Assembly (NCBI RefSeq): GCF_001949145.1
Contig: NW_019091473.1
Location: 861,359 to 905,857 of the forward strand
Direction of reading: 5' to 3'
DNA from: Acanthaster planci
Lineage: Eukaryota > Echinodermata > Asteroidea > Valvatida > Acanthasteridae
Length of the DNA: 44,499 nt
Part shown: positions 31,568-42,373 of the stretch, in pieces
Position numbering within the stretch: the first letter of the stretch is position 1
How the letters are laid out: every line of letters begins with the position of its first letter
Position numbers and translations under genes: made by a program
The notes under the pieces: generated by a model
Told to the model about the DNA's origin: nothing
What the model saw: only the letters and a program-made list of their open reading frames with translations
The model's database searches: none

Positions 31568-34500
31568 ATGTCCGTCAGGGTATGTGTATATCCTGTGCCA
31601 ATAAGTGACCCTGGGAGTATATCACGATATGGCAGTGCATCAAGCTCAGTAGTGAGTGGTCGCGGGTCTCCATCACGGCTCATCTCAGCCTCAGCTACAT
31701 GTATAGCAGCCATCTCCCAACAGGCTGCCAACACGTCGGCCTCCTCAACTTGCCGGGCCTCAGCTGTCCAAACGGAAGATGGAACAGTATCTCCACCCAC
31801 CCAGAGCCAGACTTGCTCCTTGCCCGAAATACCCAACAGTCCGAGTTTGCGGTCTGTTGCGACTTCAGACTCCCCGCTCCTTGTACAAGTGAGGAACATT
31901 GCTGAGAGGCAGAAGGAAGAAATGCTACAGGGGAGTGCAATGCAGAGTACTACACGGAGCAGTACGTTTCCCAACTTCCGAGCTCTCCAAAGGCTGGCAC
32001 TCAGTGCTAGGACAAGTACAAACTCCAGGAGAAGCAGTACCACCTGTGTTCATGCTGACAAAGATCTCAACCGGAGAAGCACCTTATCCAACTCTAACAG
32101 TTCAAGAACGCCAGGGTCAAACAGCACCAATCACCCGGCTGATGAGAGGTGTGGTAAAAGTTTCCAGCTGAGTCGGGGCCCTGAAGCCACACGAACCCCA
32201 GCTGACTTCTGTGCACTCACAAGTTTACCGGGAAACAGGCAGGATGAACGTCTAAGGTGGAAGAGCTCCTCTTCTGATGAGATGATGGAGGCTTACGTTG
32301 CTGGTGAGTTGATCTTGCTTGTTCAGATTGTGTCCCAGTTGTAGTCATAGTCCCAACGTCAGTGCTGGTCTTGCAACTTCAACTGCAGCACTGTAGTTTA
32401 AGATCATCTCATGAGTATCATTGGGACTAAAACTATGTACAAGTATGCATGAACTTATGGGGAGCATGTACATACATCTACATCGTAACATGTACTGGAA
32501 TGTCATGGTAATATTCTTATGTCATTTTTATCAGTAACAGAATTGCCATCATTTCTATGTTATGAATCTCATGATCATACCCGGTTCATGCTTTTTGAGT
32601 GACTGTGACCATTCATATCTTCCTCAATGTCTACGTTACATTGCACCTCTGTCACATACTGTCATGGCAAAGTTGATCAGGTACAATGTAAGGTCAGTTA
32701 CTTACAACACACCACACCGGTGACATGCTTACTGTCTGTTAGCTAGCTACATATTCACACTGTTTCTTTTAACTGCAGATCACCCAATGTCATCAAAATT
32801 CCACAAGAAGAAATCGGCAAAGAAAAAGAAGAGAAAAACTAAAAGGACAAAATCCAGGAGTCATCTTTCTCAGAAGCATCCCCCAGAGAGCAAACAATCC
32901 TTGGCTGACAAAAAGGCCACTGTACAGGACTCCTTGGGCACCTTACTCCGAGCCATGCCCGTTGTGGTTGAGACCAAAAAGATAGAAGTGTACAGTTCAC
33001 GTTATGGCAAATGCGAAACAGAGGGTATAACCCCCCACCGGACTGAGCGAAAGTCCTCTGATATCGAGAAAGCCAATAGTCCAAACCCTGTGACATCCTT
33101 GCAGAGGGATTCACCACAGGGGGCTTTTGTCAGCAACCTCACCGCTCAGGGACGTCACCCAATCATTTACGCCAGCAGGGTGTCACCTCGGATCCCTGGA
33201 CCTGGCGGACTCGGTAATGGCTCTCGAGAGCAGGACAACTTGTCACGGGTGACGAGGGTGTACCTGTCCGACAAACAGTCTGGTAACCTGAGGGAGTGTG
33301 GCTCAATCCTGCCCTGTGCACCGCCTTGTACCCCGACTCCTCAGATGATGCAGAAGTATCAGTACATACCATCCATGATGGACTTGAGGGTAAGGATGAC
33401 AATATTTGTGATCGTCCATTGCATCTTGAAGATTAGCCTTGACACTCTGAATCATCTCTCCTATAAATTTTCACCAAAGTTAAATAAAACAAATGTACGT
33501 AAATTCAAGAAATTCCATTCTGAACACTGGGAAAAATGTAATCTATATGTAACAAATACCGTTTGAAGCATAAACAGCAGTGGATGTTGGAGGCTTTCCA
33601 GGGGTGGGGGGGGTCGACCCCTCATTTTATGTCTTCATTGCAGACAGGCAGATGCATGTACATACATTTTGTTTTGCATTGTTACTGATGTATAACCAAT
33701 AACCCTTACAGGATATCATCTGTTTTCAATATTATTGCATGTACTTATATACATGTAATTGTTAGTTTATTTATTGTATTATGTCTTTTTTGGTGTCAGA
33801 GTGGGGGGGGGGCTGACTTCAAACTCCCCCTTAGATCTGCACCCGATCAGCCCAATTTCTGTCAACATAACACGGCATATAATTTGCTAAAATCAAATGT
33901 CCACTTGTGGCTTGCTTACTAGCCTGTGTATTACTCTGCACAATCACCCATCTTACATATGTATAATGTACTTGTGGGGTAATTCCTTTTTTCTCGTGTA
34001 CAAAACTCCCACACAACACGGAAAAATTTCAAATCACTTCCATTTCAACTAAATTCAGTCTCCTGGGTTGAAATTTTGACCTTACATGTATGTCCCTTAT
34101 ATATAAAACACTTCAATTTGCGACAGATGAATGGCACTTGAAATTTCCTCCTTTTTTTAGTAAATTTGAAATATCTATTTTGTGAAAGTCTTGTGGGGTA
34201 CCACTTTAGTACCCCACAAGGATCAAAACTGGCCTTGTGGGGTACCTTCCATTGTTTCCGTTACCCCACAAGGCACCATGTACAAGTGCAGTATGCATGT
34301 ACTGAGTGCTATCATGCAGGTAGTACATGTACATCATGAAATATTACAGCAGACACAGCTTAAAGTCACTGGGAGCATCTCATATCTCAGAACAGGTGGA
34401 ACGTTAACTTTGAATGCAATGCCTTGTTTTCACTGTCGAACTGGCAGTCATTCCACAGGGCATTTCCCGTGGACGTTTCAAGATGTACTTTGCATTCTGG

Positions 34501-35594
34501 AGGTGTTTGATAATGGGTTTGCCCTTACACTGACGTACTGTACATGTACTTTTATACTCAATTTTTGTTCGAGAGCTTGTGAAAAAATTGACAAGTTTAC
34601 TCTGGTGGGACTCGAACCCACCACTACCTGCTTATATACAAGGTTGTAGGTTCGAGTCCCAACCGAATAAACTTGTGAATTTTTTCATGAGCTCAAACAC
34701 TGAGAATACAATGTTATGTATACATAATTTTAAGGGCAAAACCCTTTATTAAAATTCAGCAGAATATTGCCTCATAATTGGGCATACGTATTCTCACTCA
34801 CTTGTACATGTACATGTAACTGTTCAAATGAAATGCTAGTATTCCAGTGGGAACTAAACATGAATGTTCCTGATTTTGAGATGGTCCCTAAATGAGCATG
34901 GATGTTACAAAATGGAAGAAAGTAGAAAGTCACATTTCAATATTTGTATTCCAGAATATACAGTGTAAGTGCTCACAACTTTCTGGCTGGCCCTAAATGA
35001 AATGAAAACAGAGGGAGATTGGAGACATTCGTATCTAGTAGCTCAAGCATCACAAAGTGGTCAAAAATGGGGGCACACAAAGCATTTTCTGATAACATAC
35101 ATAATACTCTACACAATTAATGCAAAACTTTAAGGCCGGGATCAAAGATTAGTCAAATTCCCAGAAGGGTCACAGGTAGGTTCAATTCAATTTGTGGCAC
35201 TGTTAACATGCAGGATAGCCACACTCCAAAGATTGCAAAGAGGTGGATTGGAAACCGATATGTAATTATATTACGCAGTGCCCAGTTCTCTGCAGTAGGC
35301 ACTGCAATGTGTAAACATGCCAGTTTTTCCCCCTTTGTCTCCCCGCATTTTGGTGTCCAGAGCCAGCGAGCTGTCCGCGACCGCCTGTCCGGAATGGAGC
35401 AGAAGGCCAAAAAGAAGCAACAGCAACAGAGGGAGGAGGCTCGCAAGGTGGAGCAGCAGCTCCAGCGAGACCAAGTGTCGGCTTGGAAGCAGCGACAGAG
35501 GCTGGAGATATATGCCCTGAACAAGATCATGACCGAGTTTGAAGAGAACAACTTCCAGCAGTTCATGAAGATGATGAGCGGGAAGACTCCTTGA
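31568..35594 (+). CDS. Unrecognised Ser/Thr-rich protein with basic patch and C-terminal coiled coil
   Basis: Not recognised. Coding exons are 31568-32303, 32779-33389 and 35361-35594, all with good GT/AG sites and matching phases (1, then 0), giving about 526 aa. A strong 3' splice site (pyrimidine-rich tract ending TTTACAG) at 31521 precedes the first exon. All frames before the ATG at 31568 are closed or out of frame, and that ATG is the first in the exon, so it is the likely start after a non-coding exon. Residues 1-245 are rich in Ser, Thr, Arg and Asn, with one short charged helix (AERQKEEMLQ). Near 252-268 is a Lys/Arg run (KKKSAKKKKRKTKRTK), a plausible nuclear-localisation signal. 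Residues 247-449 are probably mostly disordered. The last exon (450-526) is a Gln/Glu/Lys/Arg-rich coiled coil ending YALNKIMTEFEENNFQQFMK. No signal peptide, membrane segment or enzyme motif was seen. Confidence 0.7.
34190..34273. repeat. Two tandem hairpins built on CTTGTGGGGTAC
   Basis: CTTGTGGGGTA occurs four times in alternating orientation. Hairpin 1 spans 34190-34220 with a 9-base loop. Hairpin 2 spans 34233-34273, with 12-bp perfect arms and a loop of about 17 bases. The two together could also pair with each other. Confidence 0.85.
34571..34693. mobile_element. Foldback element whose arms each carry a tRNA B-box-like sequence
   Basis: Arms of about 50-55 bp pair over nearly their whole length. 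The outer parts are GAGCTTGTGAAAAAATTGAC and, in reverse, GAGCTCATGAAAAAATTCAC. The inner parts hold GGGACTCGAACCCACC (left) and GGTTCGAGTCCCAACC (right). GGTTCGAGTCCC fits a tRNA internal promoter B box and is present once on each strand. The loop is about 15 bases. It lies inside an intron of the Ser-rich gene. Confidence 0.75.
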
Positions 35595-37995
35595 AGACAT
35601 GATCTGATGTTTCATTCCAGTTAGCTCTTTTCTCTCTAAAAGGCCACGTGTCTCACTGAGACTTCGACACAGAATTTCATGTCAACATTGTGTGGGAAAA
35701 CAACTCAAGCACTTGGAAATATGCATGATTGTACATGTATGAGCGATATACATGTACAGGTATACAGGATTTATCAGATAGGTATCAGTGCTTGTCGACT
35801 GCCATTTTCTGCCGAAAATGTAGATTTTGGAAAAAAAAAAAATACATGTGTACATGTATATGTAAGCGGTCAACTTTCGAAACACTGCCCAAATGCCATA
35901 AATTCTGATTGCAATACTTATAGGATATTTCCCACCACAAGCATGTATTTTTCAGCCCTGTAGGACACACCCATGATGCAGTATTTACTGCCATGTTGGG
36001 CTGTGCTCGCGGACCTAACTCGAGATCAACACAGTGCATCTACACAGACCTGTGTGACTACATGAGTGTGTAAACACCTTCAATCGTGGACCTATAACAA
36101 TTGGAGACAATAGGGTCCACGGTTGCCGAAAAATCCACGGTTGGAAAACGTGTACAAAACATATGGAAGGTCTTCCGAAAAAGTTGAAGTATGAACAAAA
36201 CAGGAACAATAGGGAGTCCACGATTGAAGGCATTTACACACTTGAGTGTGCAGGTGTGGCATACATGTACATAGTGTGGACCTCTGCACAAAAGAAGTCC
36301 ACAGAATGTAGGGTATGACGCTGTTGGGTGAGGCGACGAAGGCACACTTGAAGTTGTGTCTTATCAGCCGTGTTGTATACCAGCTTTTCCCCAGTGAGTA
36401 TTCTCAGTTGTGGACATTACTTGTACATGTCATCTCTGTCCAGTTTTCAACTTGTGGCGGTGTGATGTGACTTGCTTTTTTAAACTTCTGTGCAGCGCTC
36501 AGCATTTTTTTTGTTGATGTGCTGTAGTTTGAGAAGCTTTAAGTTTGCCTTTCAAGGGGGTGGCTTTTGTCTTTGCAAATGGGCTGGAAAGATTGTCTTC
36601 TGAGTAGAGTGTTTTTGAAAACATCCGAAATAGTTTAAGATTGTAGGTTCTTCGATTTCAACTGCTATGTAACACATTGAGTTTTGGTACTTTATAAAAT
36701 GGATTGCTGCTACTACAAATACCTCGTAAACAGACTGGGAAAAATAAGCAACAGAATTCAAGAGAATTCAAGAAGGAAGAAGAGAAAATAGTATAAGGAG
36801 TTTTAGACGAGATTTGCCCCTATAGGCCACGAGACATTAAGGGGAAAACCTCGTATAAAGTCAACATCTCGTACACAAAGCAAAATTAACTTTGAATGCC
36901 ATTGATATGAAGAGACCTTGGGGTGCAGAATTCCCTTTGTCTCAGTATTTTGGTATTGAGTTCTCTTTAAATCTGTCAAAGAAGAGCAAAAAGTTTGTAC
37001 GGCATACAATTATATGGAGAATTTACTGTACACGTACGTTTACTTATATTTCAAATCTTCCATTTTTTTTTACAGTCACCAGTGCAGTTCTCTGGGTTTA
37101 TGTCGTTTATGTGTTGGCTTCACAAAGGTAGATCTCACCAAATGTGAGCAAAGTTGCTTCAGGATTTTTTTTTTCTGAATTTTTGTTTGACCTCATATTT
37201 TCTTCAGAAATTTCCTTGTCGTGGAGTGAGTGCATTCCTGGAGCAACTAGGACCATAAAAATAGCGGCAAAAGTGCTCTTTTCAAAATTGGATTAACCTC
37301 ATACAGGCTGCTTAAAATTTGTCCTTTTTCATGCCCATAATTTCGTCAACTCCTAGTGAAACCCGGTTTGAATTTGGAACAGTACGTAAGACTCCCATTG
37401 TGTGTAAGTTTGACTCAACTAAACCAATAGTTCAATAAACCGTTTGATTAGAAACAAATAGTGAAAATGTAATTTGTTTCCAATATACAACATCAGAAAT
37501 AATTTTAAAAAGTCCCAATATATTGTTGTACATGTATGTGGTAATTTGAGGCTGTTTTTTCACGAAGAACGTTAAAATGTACACATTGTGCAAAGCACTT
37601 TAACGAGTGATTTAGTGTCACTGAAGAAGCTAATAGAGTGAATGATTTCTACAATGTGCTAAACGGTGTAGCGACCACGGTATGGGGGTGCAACACCCCA
37701 CCCCCAATAACTAATTCCACTCAGCAAATAGAGCTTTGGTCTGCAAATGAATTCCATAGTACACTAAAGTCATAGTTGGTCGTCGACATTTTCCATGAAG
37801 CATGAAATGTACGCGTACCATGGATTTCCATTTTACATGACACAATCGAGGTTGGCGAACAATGTAGAAGTAGGCAAATTGACTTATTTGGCACGCCCTC
37901 AAAGCCTTCACTACGCGCCACTACGTGCAAAGTTGACATTTAATCACAAAAAAGAGATGTTCCTATTTGTAGACGTGCAAAATTAATGTAGGTTT
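35595..37995. other. 3' UTR and spacer after the Ser-rich gene
   Basis: Probably the 3' UTR followed by intergenic DNA. The nearest clear AATAAA on the + strand is at 37434-37439, far from the stop codon. Contains the inverted repeat 36064-36243. Frames here are short and featureless. Confidence 0.4.
36064..36243. mobile_element. MITE-like element with ~27-bp terminal inverted repeats
   Basis: GAGTGTGTAAACACCTTCAA at the left pairs with the reverse complement of TTGAAGGCATTTACACACTT at the right; the paired stretch extends inward to GTCCACGATTG/CAATCGTGGA. The interior has two further TCCACGGTTG words. No coding capacity. Confidence 0.65.
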
Positions 37996-38636
37996 AATTT
38001 AACACTTCTTTCATTTAAAATTGCTTAAGCGAAAGTTTAATTTCGTCAAGCAGGGGCACTCGCCCTCAATGTTGGTTCCATTTTCGAAATAACACCACTA
38101 GATTTCACTTTCAGAGCATTGCGAACGACGAACCATTTATCGTCATTCTCGTCTCACTCTGGGAATGGTGCTGAAGTTGAAAATGAAATTCGTTTTTTGT
38201 CATTTTACTGATTTAATCATCCAATTTTGTGATAAAATGAATCATAAGATGGTTTGAATTAGCGGTTATTTTGGCGTCATTTTTGTTGTGATTCAACTGA
38301 ACTAAGAAAGGATAGGCCTGAACTCAGGCACAATAATTACATAACTCACTGTTATTTGACTTTCTCTTCTCTTGTTAATTAGATCAATTCATTCATTTTT
38401 GTCTTTATACAAAGCGTTGGCCCTTAAATCAGTAAAATGAGCTCGGACAAAAAACTAATTTGCTTTTTCAATTCAACGAATAAGTGTGTTTTTTCGTGAA
38501 TTACAATGCTCTTAAATTGAAATCTAATGGTGTTGTTTTGAAAATGGAATCAACATTCAGTGTAACCCCTCTTTGACGAAATTAAACTTTCGTTTAATTA
38601 ATTAAGCAATTTTAAATGAAAGACGTGCTAAATTAC
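37996..38636. mobile_element. Foldback DNA element, ~640 bp, ~145-bp terminal arms
   Basis: The left arm (about 37996-38140) and right arm (about 38490-38636) are inverted copies of each other. Shared blocks include TTTCATTTAAAATTGCTTAA, GAAAGTTTAATTTCGTCAA, TTCCATTTTC and ACACCA-TAGATTTCA. The right arm has a few-base insertion of TTAA units. The interior (38140-38490) has no open frame of note and is related to 10018-10165. Confidence 0.75.
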
Positions 38637-39847
38637 CAAGGAAACATCGTGGAATAGAGGCACATGTACATGTATCTCTTTTTCTAACAGAATTTATTTT
38701 TACTAAAGTTATCTCTATAAGGAATAGAGATATCTCTGTTTTGGGATAAATGTCAATTTTCACATCATACAATTCAATATAAGACTGTTCGCATGCATGA
38801 CTCGAGTATGTTTTCTGTATCTTTCAACTATAGTGGGCTTGCGTACACAGAAAGAACAAAAGCTCTCTCATCGTTACTTTGCATACCTCTTAAGAGTTGA
38901 ACAGGCACACAAGCCATCCTACGTACATGACGTATCGCTGCGGCAATAAAAGTCAAAGACGACAATACCCCAGCATCTCAACTTAAATCATAAGATATGA
39001 CTTAATGGAAGTTGTATCCTCCAGGACTGCAGGTAAGTAAATACACCTGCGTGGACCAACCGTCACTGTTTGACGACGCCATCTCCAGACGACTACTAAG
39101 GGTGCAGACCACTAATTCAACTGAGAATTCCTGACCAGCTTAGCATTAAAAGTGCCCCCACAGTATCTTTTGAAAAAGGAGATTGTTTGGCCCCCAAAAT
39201 GGTGAGATTGTGTAAATCGTTGCCAGGATCAACTCCCTGGGTCTTTGGGCTTTCATGTGAGGGCAGAAGGGCTGAAAACTACGGTTGAAAAAATGGTCCT
39301 AAGTGCCCGAGAAAGTTGAGGGTTGCCACTTGAAAAATGGCTGCAATCAGACTTCGGAGAAATCACTATTTGGGGGTGATTTTGTTTTGTGGGAATAATT
39401 AAAAATGTAATTGGTTAACCCACAAAAAATTGAAAAGAAATTNATGTTGGCGTGCATGCTATTGGGCCCTGAACGTTGCTGATTTTACAGTTTTCAATGG
39501 GGCTTGAATTTGTGGACTGGACCCCTAAAGAAAAACGCAATTACATAGAGCGCCCTCTCTATTATGAATAAAAATATTTCGGCCAAACACAACAGTGAGA
39601 AGGTCTTGACACCACAAATCTCTGCTATACTGAGCATTGTAACTTGTGGACTTGATGCTTTATAAAAAAGAAAGGTCAGTGGAAGCCACCAACAGGACGA
39701 CCAGCTTTTGATTTGATAAACGGGCCCCTAGGGTTTTAATGGACTTCAAAACTGGAAGTGAGCTCGTATATTGGCCTATCGGGAGTCGACTGTTCATGAT
39801 TGTACTGGTCTGAAACAACAGTGAAAAAGCGCCCTTCCCTGCTCACG
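38637..39847. other. Spacer upstream of the GT92 gene
   Basis: AT-rich and without a recognised exon. One undetermined base (N) lies at 39443 in an otherwise unremarkable stretch. The region just before 39848 should be the upstream promoter of the intronless gene. Confidence 0.5.
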
Positions 39848-39855
39848 TATATAAA
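39848..39855 (+). promoter_or_regulatory. TATA box of the GT92 gene
   Basis: TATATAAA lies 71-78 bases upstream of the ATG at 39926. Transcription would be expected to start about 30 bases downstream, near 39880, leaving a 5' UTR of about 45 bases. The placement fits a compact single-exon gene. Confidence 0.65.
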
Positions 39856-39925
39856 CTCGGCGAGCAGCAACCAACAAACAGATTAACTTGGTTGATAGTT
39901 CCTTTTTTGCGGACGGGGGATCAGA

Positions 39926-41023
39926 ATGGGGATTCAAAAAACTTTGGCACTGTGGATCCTACTCTTGATTTTTGTCTTAGCACTAACTGTGTCTTTTCCG
40001 TACGTTAGTCCGATCTGGAAACGCCCGAGAATGGAAAACCCTGCACCGGCTGCTTATCAATATGGCAATTCAACAAACTGCAGGGGAAGGCTTGGTTCCA
40101 TTGTTGGTCCCAACGCGAGGAAAGCAGTGAGCTTCACACACCAGGAAACCACCGCCCACTGGCCGTGGTGTTCCGGCCAACCTTTTATTGAGCTATCGAA
40201 TGGGAGGAGCGAAAGATCAAGCTCTGACATCAAGGAAAAGTACTTCTTAACTGCTGTTTTGGTGGTTCGCATCTACGCCACTGACGTCTCTCATTTTACA
40301 ATCAGAGAGATCGTGCAGTGGTTGCAGTATCTCAGTTACGCAGGTGTTGAGCACGTGTATGTCTACGACTCCTATCTCTACAAGAATGAATCTCAGAGAG
40401 AAAATCTTAATTGTTTCATCGAGACTGGTTTCGTGACCTACACCGACTGGAGTCACATGGCCATGCCAGAAGTGAGTGTCAAGAGAGGAAAGGCAACGCA
40501 GGAGCCCGCTTACCAGGACTGCCTGGACAGATTCGGCCGTCAGTTCAAGTGGCAGACAGCTATCGATATCGACGAGTACCCTTACAGCTCCAAGGATCAG
40601 GCACCGGGGTTCTTACACCGTGTTATCAAGAAAATCGCGCGAGAAAAAACTCAGAAGCTCGGCCAGATTTTCATGGAGAATTATTTGTTTCTGGGTAAGC
40701 CCCTGAATGACACTGAACATCCGCTCTTGATAGACCGTCTGTGGCGGATAACCAAGCAGAAATGGGAGTTCAGAAGGAGGAAACCAATATATCGTCCCGA
40801 AGCTGTACAGAAGGCAAGAATGCACCACAATATCCTACGCGAAGAATACCTGGAGTACTTCCCAAACAAACAATTATTGAGGATGAATCACTACCATGGA
40901 AATCGACACAAGGACTGGGGCGAAGCAAAGATCCTGAACATAACCGAAGAGGATTGGGGCATGAGAGTAGCCGCTACCGCCTTGCAGCATTGCATCGATG
41001 GATGTCACCTTGGATGCTGCTGA
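39926..41023 (+). CDS. GT92-family (DUF23) glycosyltransferase, single exon
   Basis: Predicted Golgi type II membrane glycosyltransferase of CAZy family GT92, the group that includes C. elegans GALT-1 and plant galactan synthases. It probably adds a galactose-like sugar to glycans in the Golgi lumen. The 365-aa protein has a short cytoplasmic start, a membrane anchor at about residues 7-25, a stem, and a catalytic domain from about residue 110 (LTAVLVVRIYATDVSHF). Within that are REIVQWLQYLSYAGVEHVYV, the metal-binding DIDEY at 214-218, and RMNHYHGNRHKDWG near the C-terminus. The end is Cys-rich (CIDGCHLGCC). Several NxS/T glycosylation sites are visible. The ATG has A at -3 and G at +4, and a TATA box lies upstream. 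No intron interrupts the frame, so it may be an old retrocopy or one of an intronless family. Donor and acceptor cannot be inferred. Confidence 0.88.
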   Translation: MGIQKTLALWILLLIFVLALTVSFPYVSPIWKRPRMENPAPAAYQYGNSTNCRGRLGSIVGPNARKAVSFTHQETTAHWPWCSGQPFIELSNGRSERSSSDIKEKYFLTAVLVVRIYATDVSHFTIREIVQWLQYLSYAGVEHVYVYDSYLYKNESQRENLNCFIETGFVTYTDWSHMAMPEVSVKRGKATQEPAYQDCLDRFGRQFKWQTAIDIDEYPYSSKDQAPGFLHRVIKKIAREKTQKLGQIFMENYLFLGKPLNDTEHPLLIDRLWRITKQKWEFRRRKPIYRPEAVQKARMHHNILREEYLEYFPNKQLLRMNHYHGNRHKDWGEAKILNITEEDWGMRVAATALQHCIDGCHLGCC

Positions 41024-42373
41024 AAACCTCGTTTGAAAGCCTGATATTGATTTATCAAATTTCATACATTTAATGTACACTTTTTTCTCTCAGGTCCAGG
41101 GAGAGGCCAGGTTTCACTGTACATTGTGAGAAACGGTCGACAAATTTTCTTTGTCGAGTGGGCTAGGGAAACATAATTACTTCCGACGCTTGTACGTACT
41201 TATCGGTATAGAAGATTCGTGAATGTTTCCGGGCGTTTCTGCGCTTAGCAAAAGTACCCATTGACGAATGTCATGTTTTTGTCGGAAGTAAACTTGAAAA
41301 CTGTATGCCTTGTTATGGTAACCTTTTGGGAATGTATTATGAAACGCCTGTTTAGACAAGGATATTGTAGTGAATCTCAGCAATGCAGCTTCAGCAGGGT
41401 ACGTAGAACTGATCAATTTTTTCCTGACCGTGACTATTCCCTTTGAAGGACACAACTATCTGCAAGATGTAAACTTGAGAGACACAATTATTATTTTGTT
41501 ATTATTATTAAGTCTTCAAGAGAAGTTCCACGAATGAAAAAAGTACAGACCGAAGTTTTAATTAGGGGTAATGCAAAATCAATCCCAACTTTTAAAACCT
41601 AGCTAGCATGCATGCTGATGGTAGAAATTTTGCTCTGAAAACTTTATATGGTTTCCATATTTTGAACACACACAAAATTGAATGAAAGCTGAGGCATCAC
41701 AGCAACAATTATGACAATGTGATAACTGCTCAAGCAGCATTATGAAACACCGTGACAAAACTGAATGAGTAAAAAATAGATTGTACGAGCTGGTGTAAAT
41801 GGAACAAGGAAAGAACGTATCACATTTAGAAAGACTTTGGTTCGATTCCTGTACAACTTGTTTCACTTTTTAAAATAATTTTTATCTTGCATTGTTTTCT
41901 CTTACAGAAAAGGCAGGAGTAGTGTAAACAATTTGGGTTTTGGCGTAGCTCGCCCAGTTCCAACTCCCATCGAGCTCAACCTCAAGCATAGGCCTATAGT
42001 AAAAGGGTTGGTACTGAAACAACAGGGTCTAGGGTTCACTGGCCTTATCTGACTTGCAAATAAGATATGTACACATACAGTTTTGTGACCTGGAAAAAGT
42101 TACTGTAGCTGATTACCAAAGAACACACCCAGGAATTGAAATTATGATCTAGGTAGGTTACATCAGCCGTCCAAGGTTCAAGAGCAGCTGGCACTTGCAC
42201 AGAAGATATAAAGGCAATGCTTGTTTGAATTACAAGGGCAAACAGATGCTTGACAACGTTAGCAGCGGACAATCTAAGACTGTGTTTAATAGATACACGA
42301 AACAGAGCAAAGCAACCGCACTCTATTTCAAAATCGTTCTCACTGGTGTGGTCGGAATTACAGCAGCGAGCTA
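41024..42373. other. Spacer after the GT92 gene
   Basis: No further gene was recognised and no AATAAA was found close behind the GT92 stop. The frames present are under 95 codons and have no domain features. The right part (from about 42130) may belong to the decayed element that follows. Confidence 0.45.

Larger units (their letters stand above)
33390..35360 (+). other. Second intron of the Ser-rich gene, repeat-bearing
   Basis: Intron of about 2 kb. It holds a run of about nine G (33607-33616), a second G run near 33804, the double hairpin at 34190-34273 and the inverted repeat at 34571-34693. The 155-codon frame at 34182-34649 runs through these repeats and is not a gene. Confidence 0.55.

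Noticed and set aside
31522-32043. 173-codon - strand open frame with a hydrophobic start
   Set aside because: It is antisense to the first exon of the Ser-rich gene; Ser/Thr codons read backwards give a hydrophobic-looking frame. There are no splice partners on that strand.
34182-34649. 155-codon + strand frame
   Set aside because: It runs through the double hairpin and into the inverted repeat, with no domain signature, and lies within an intron.
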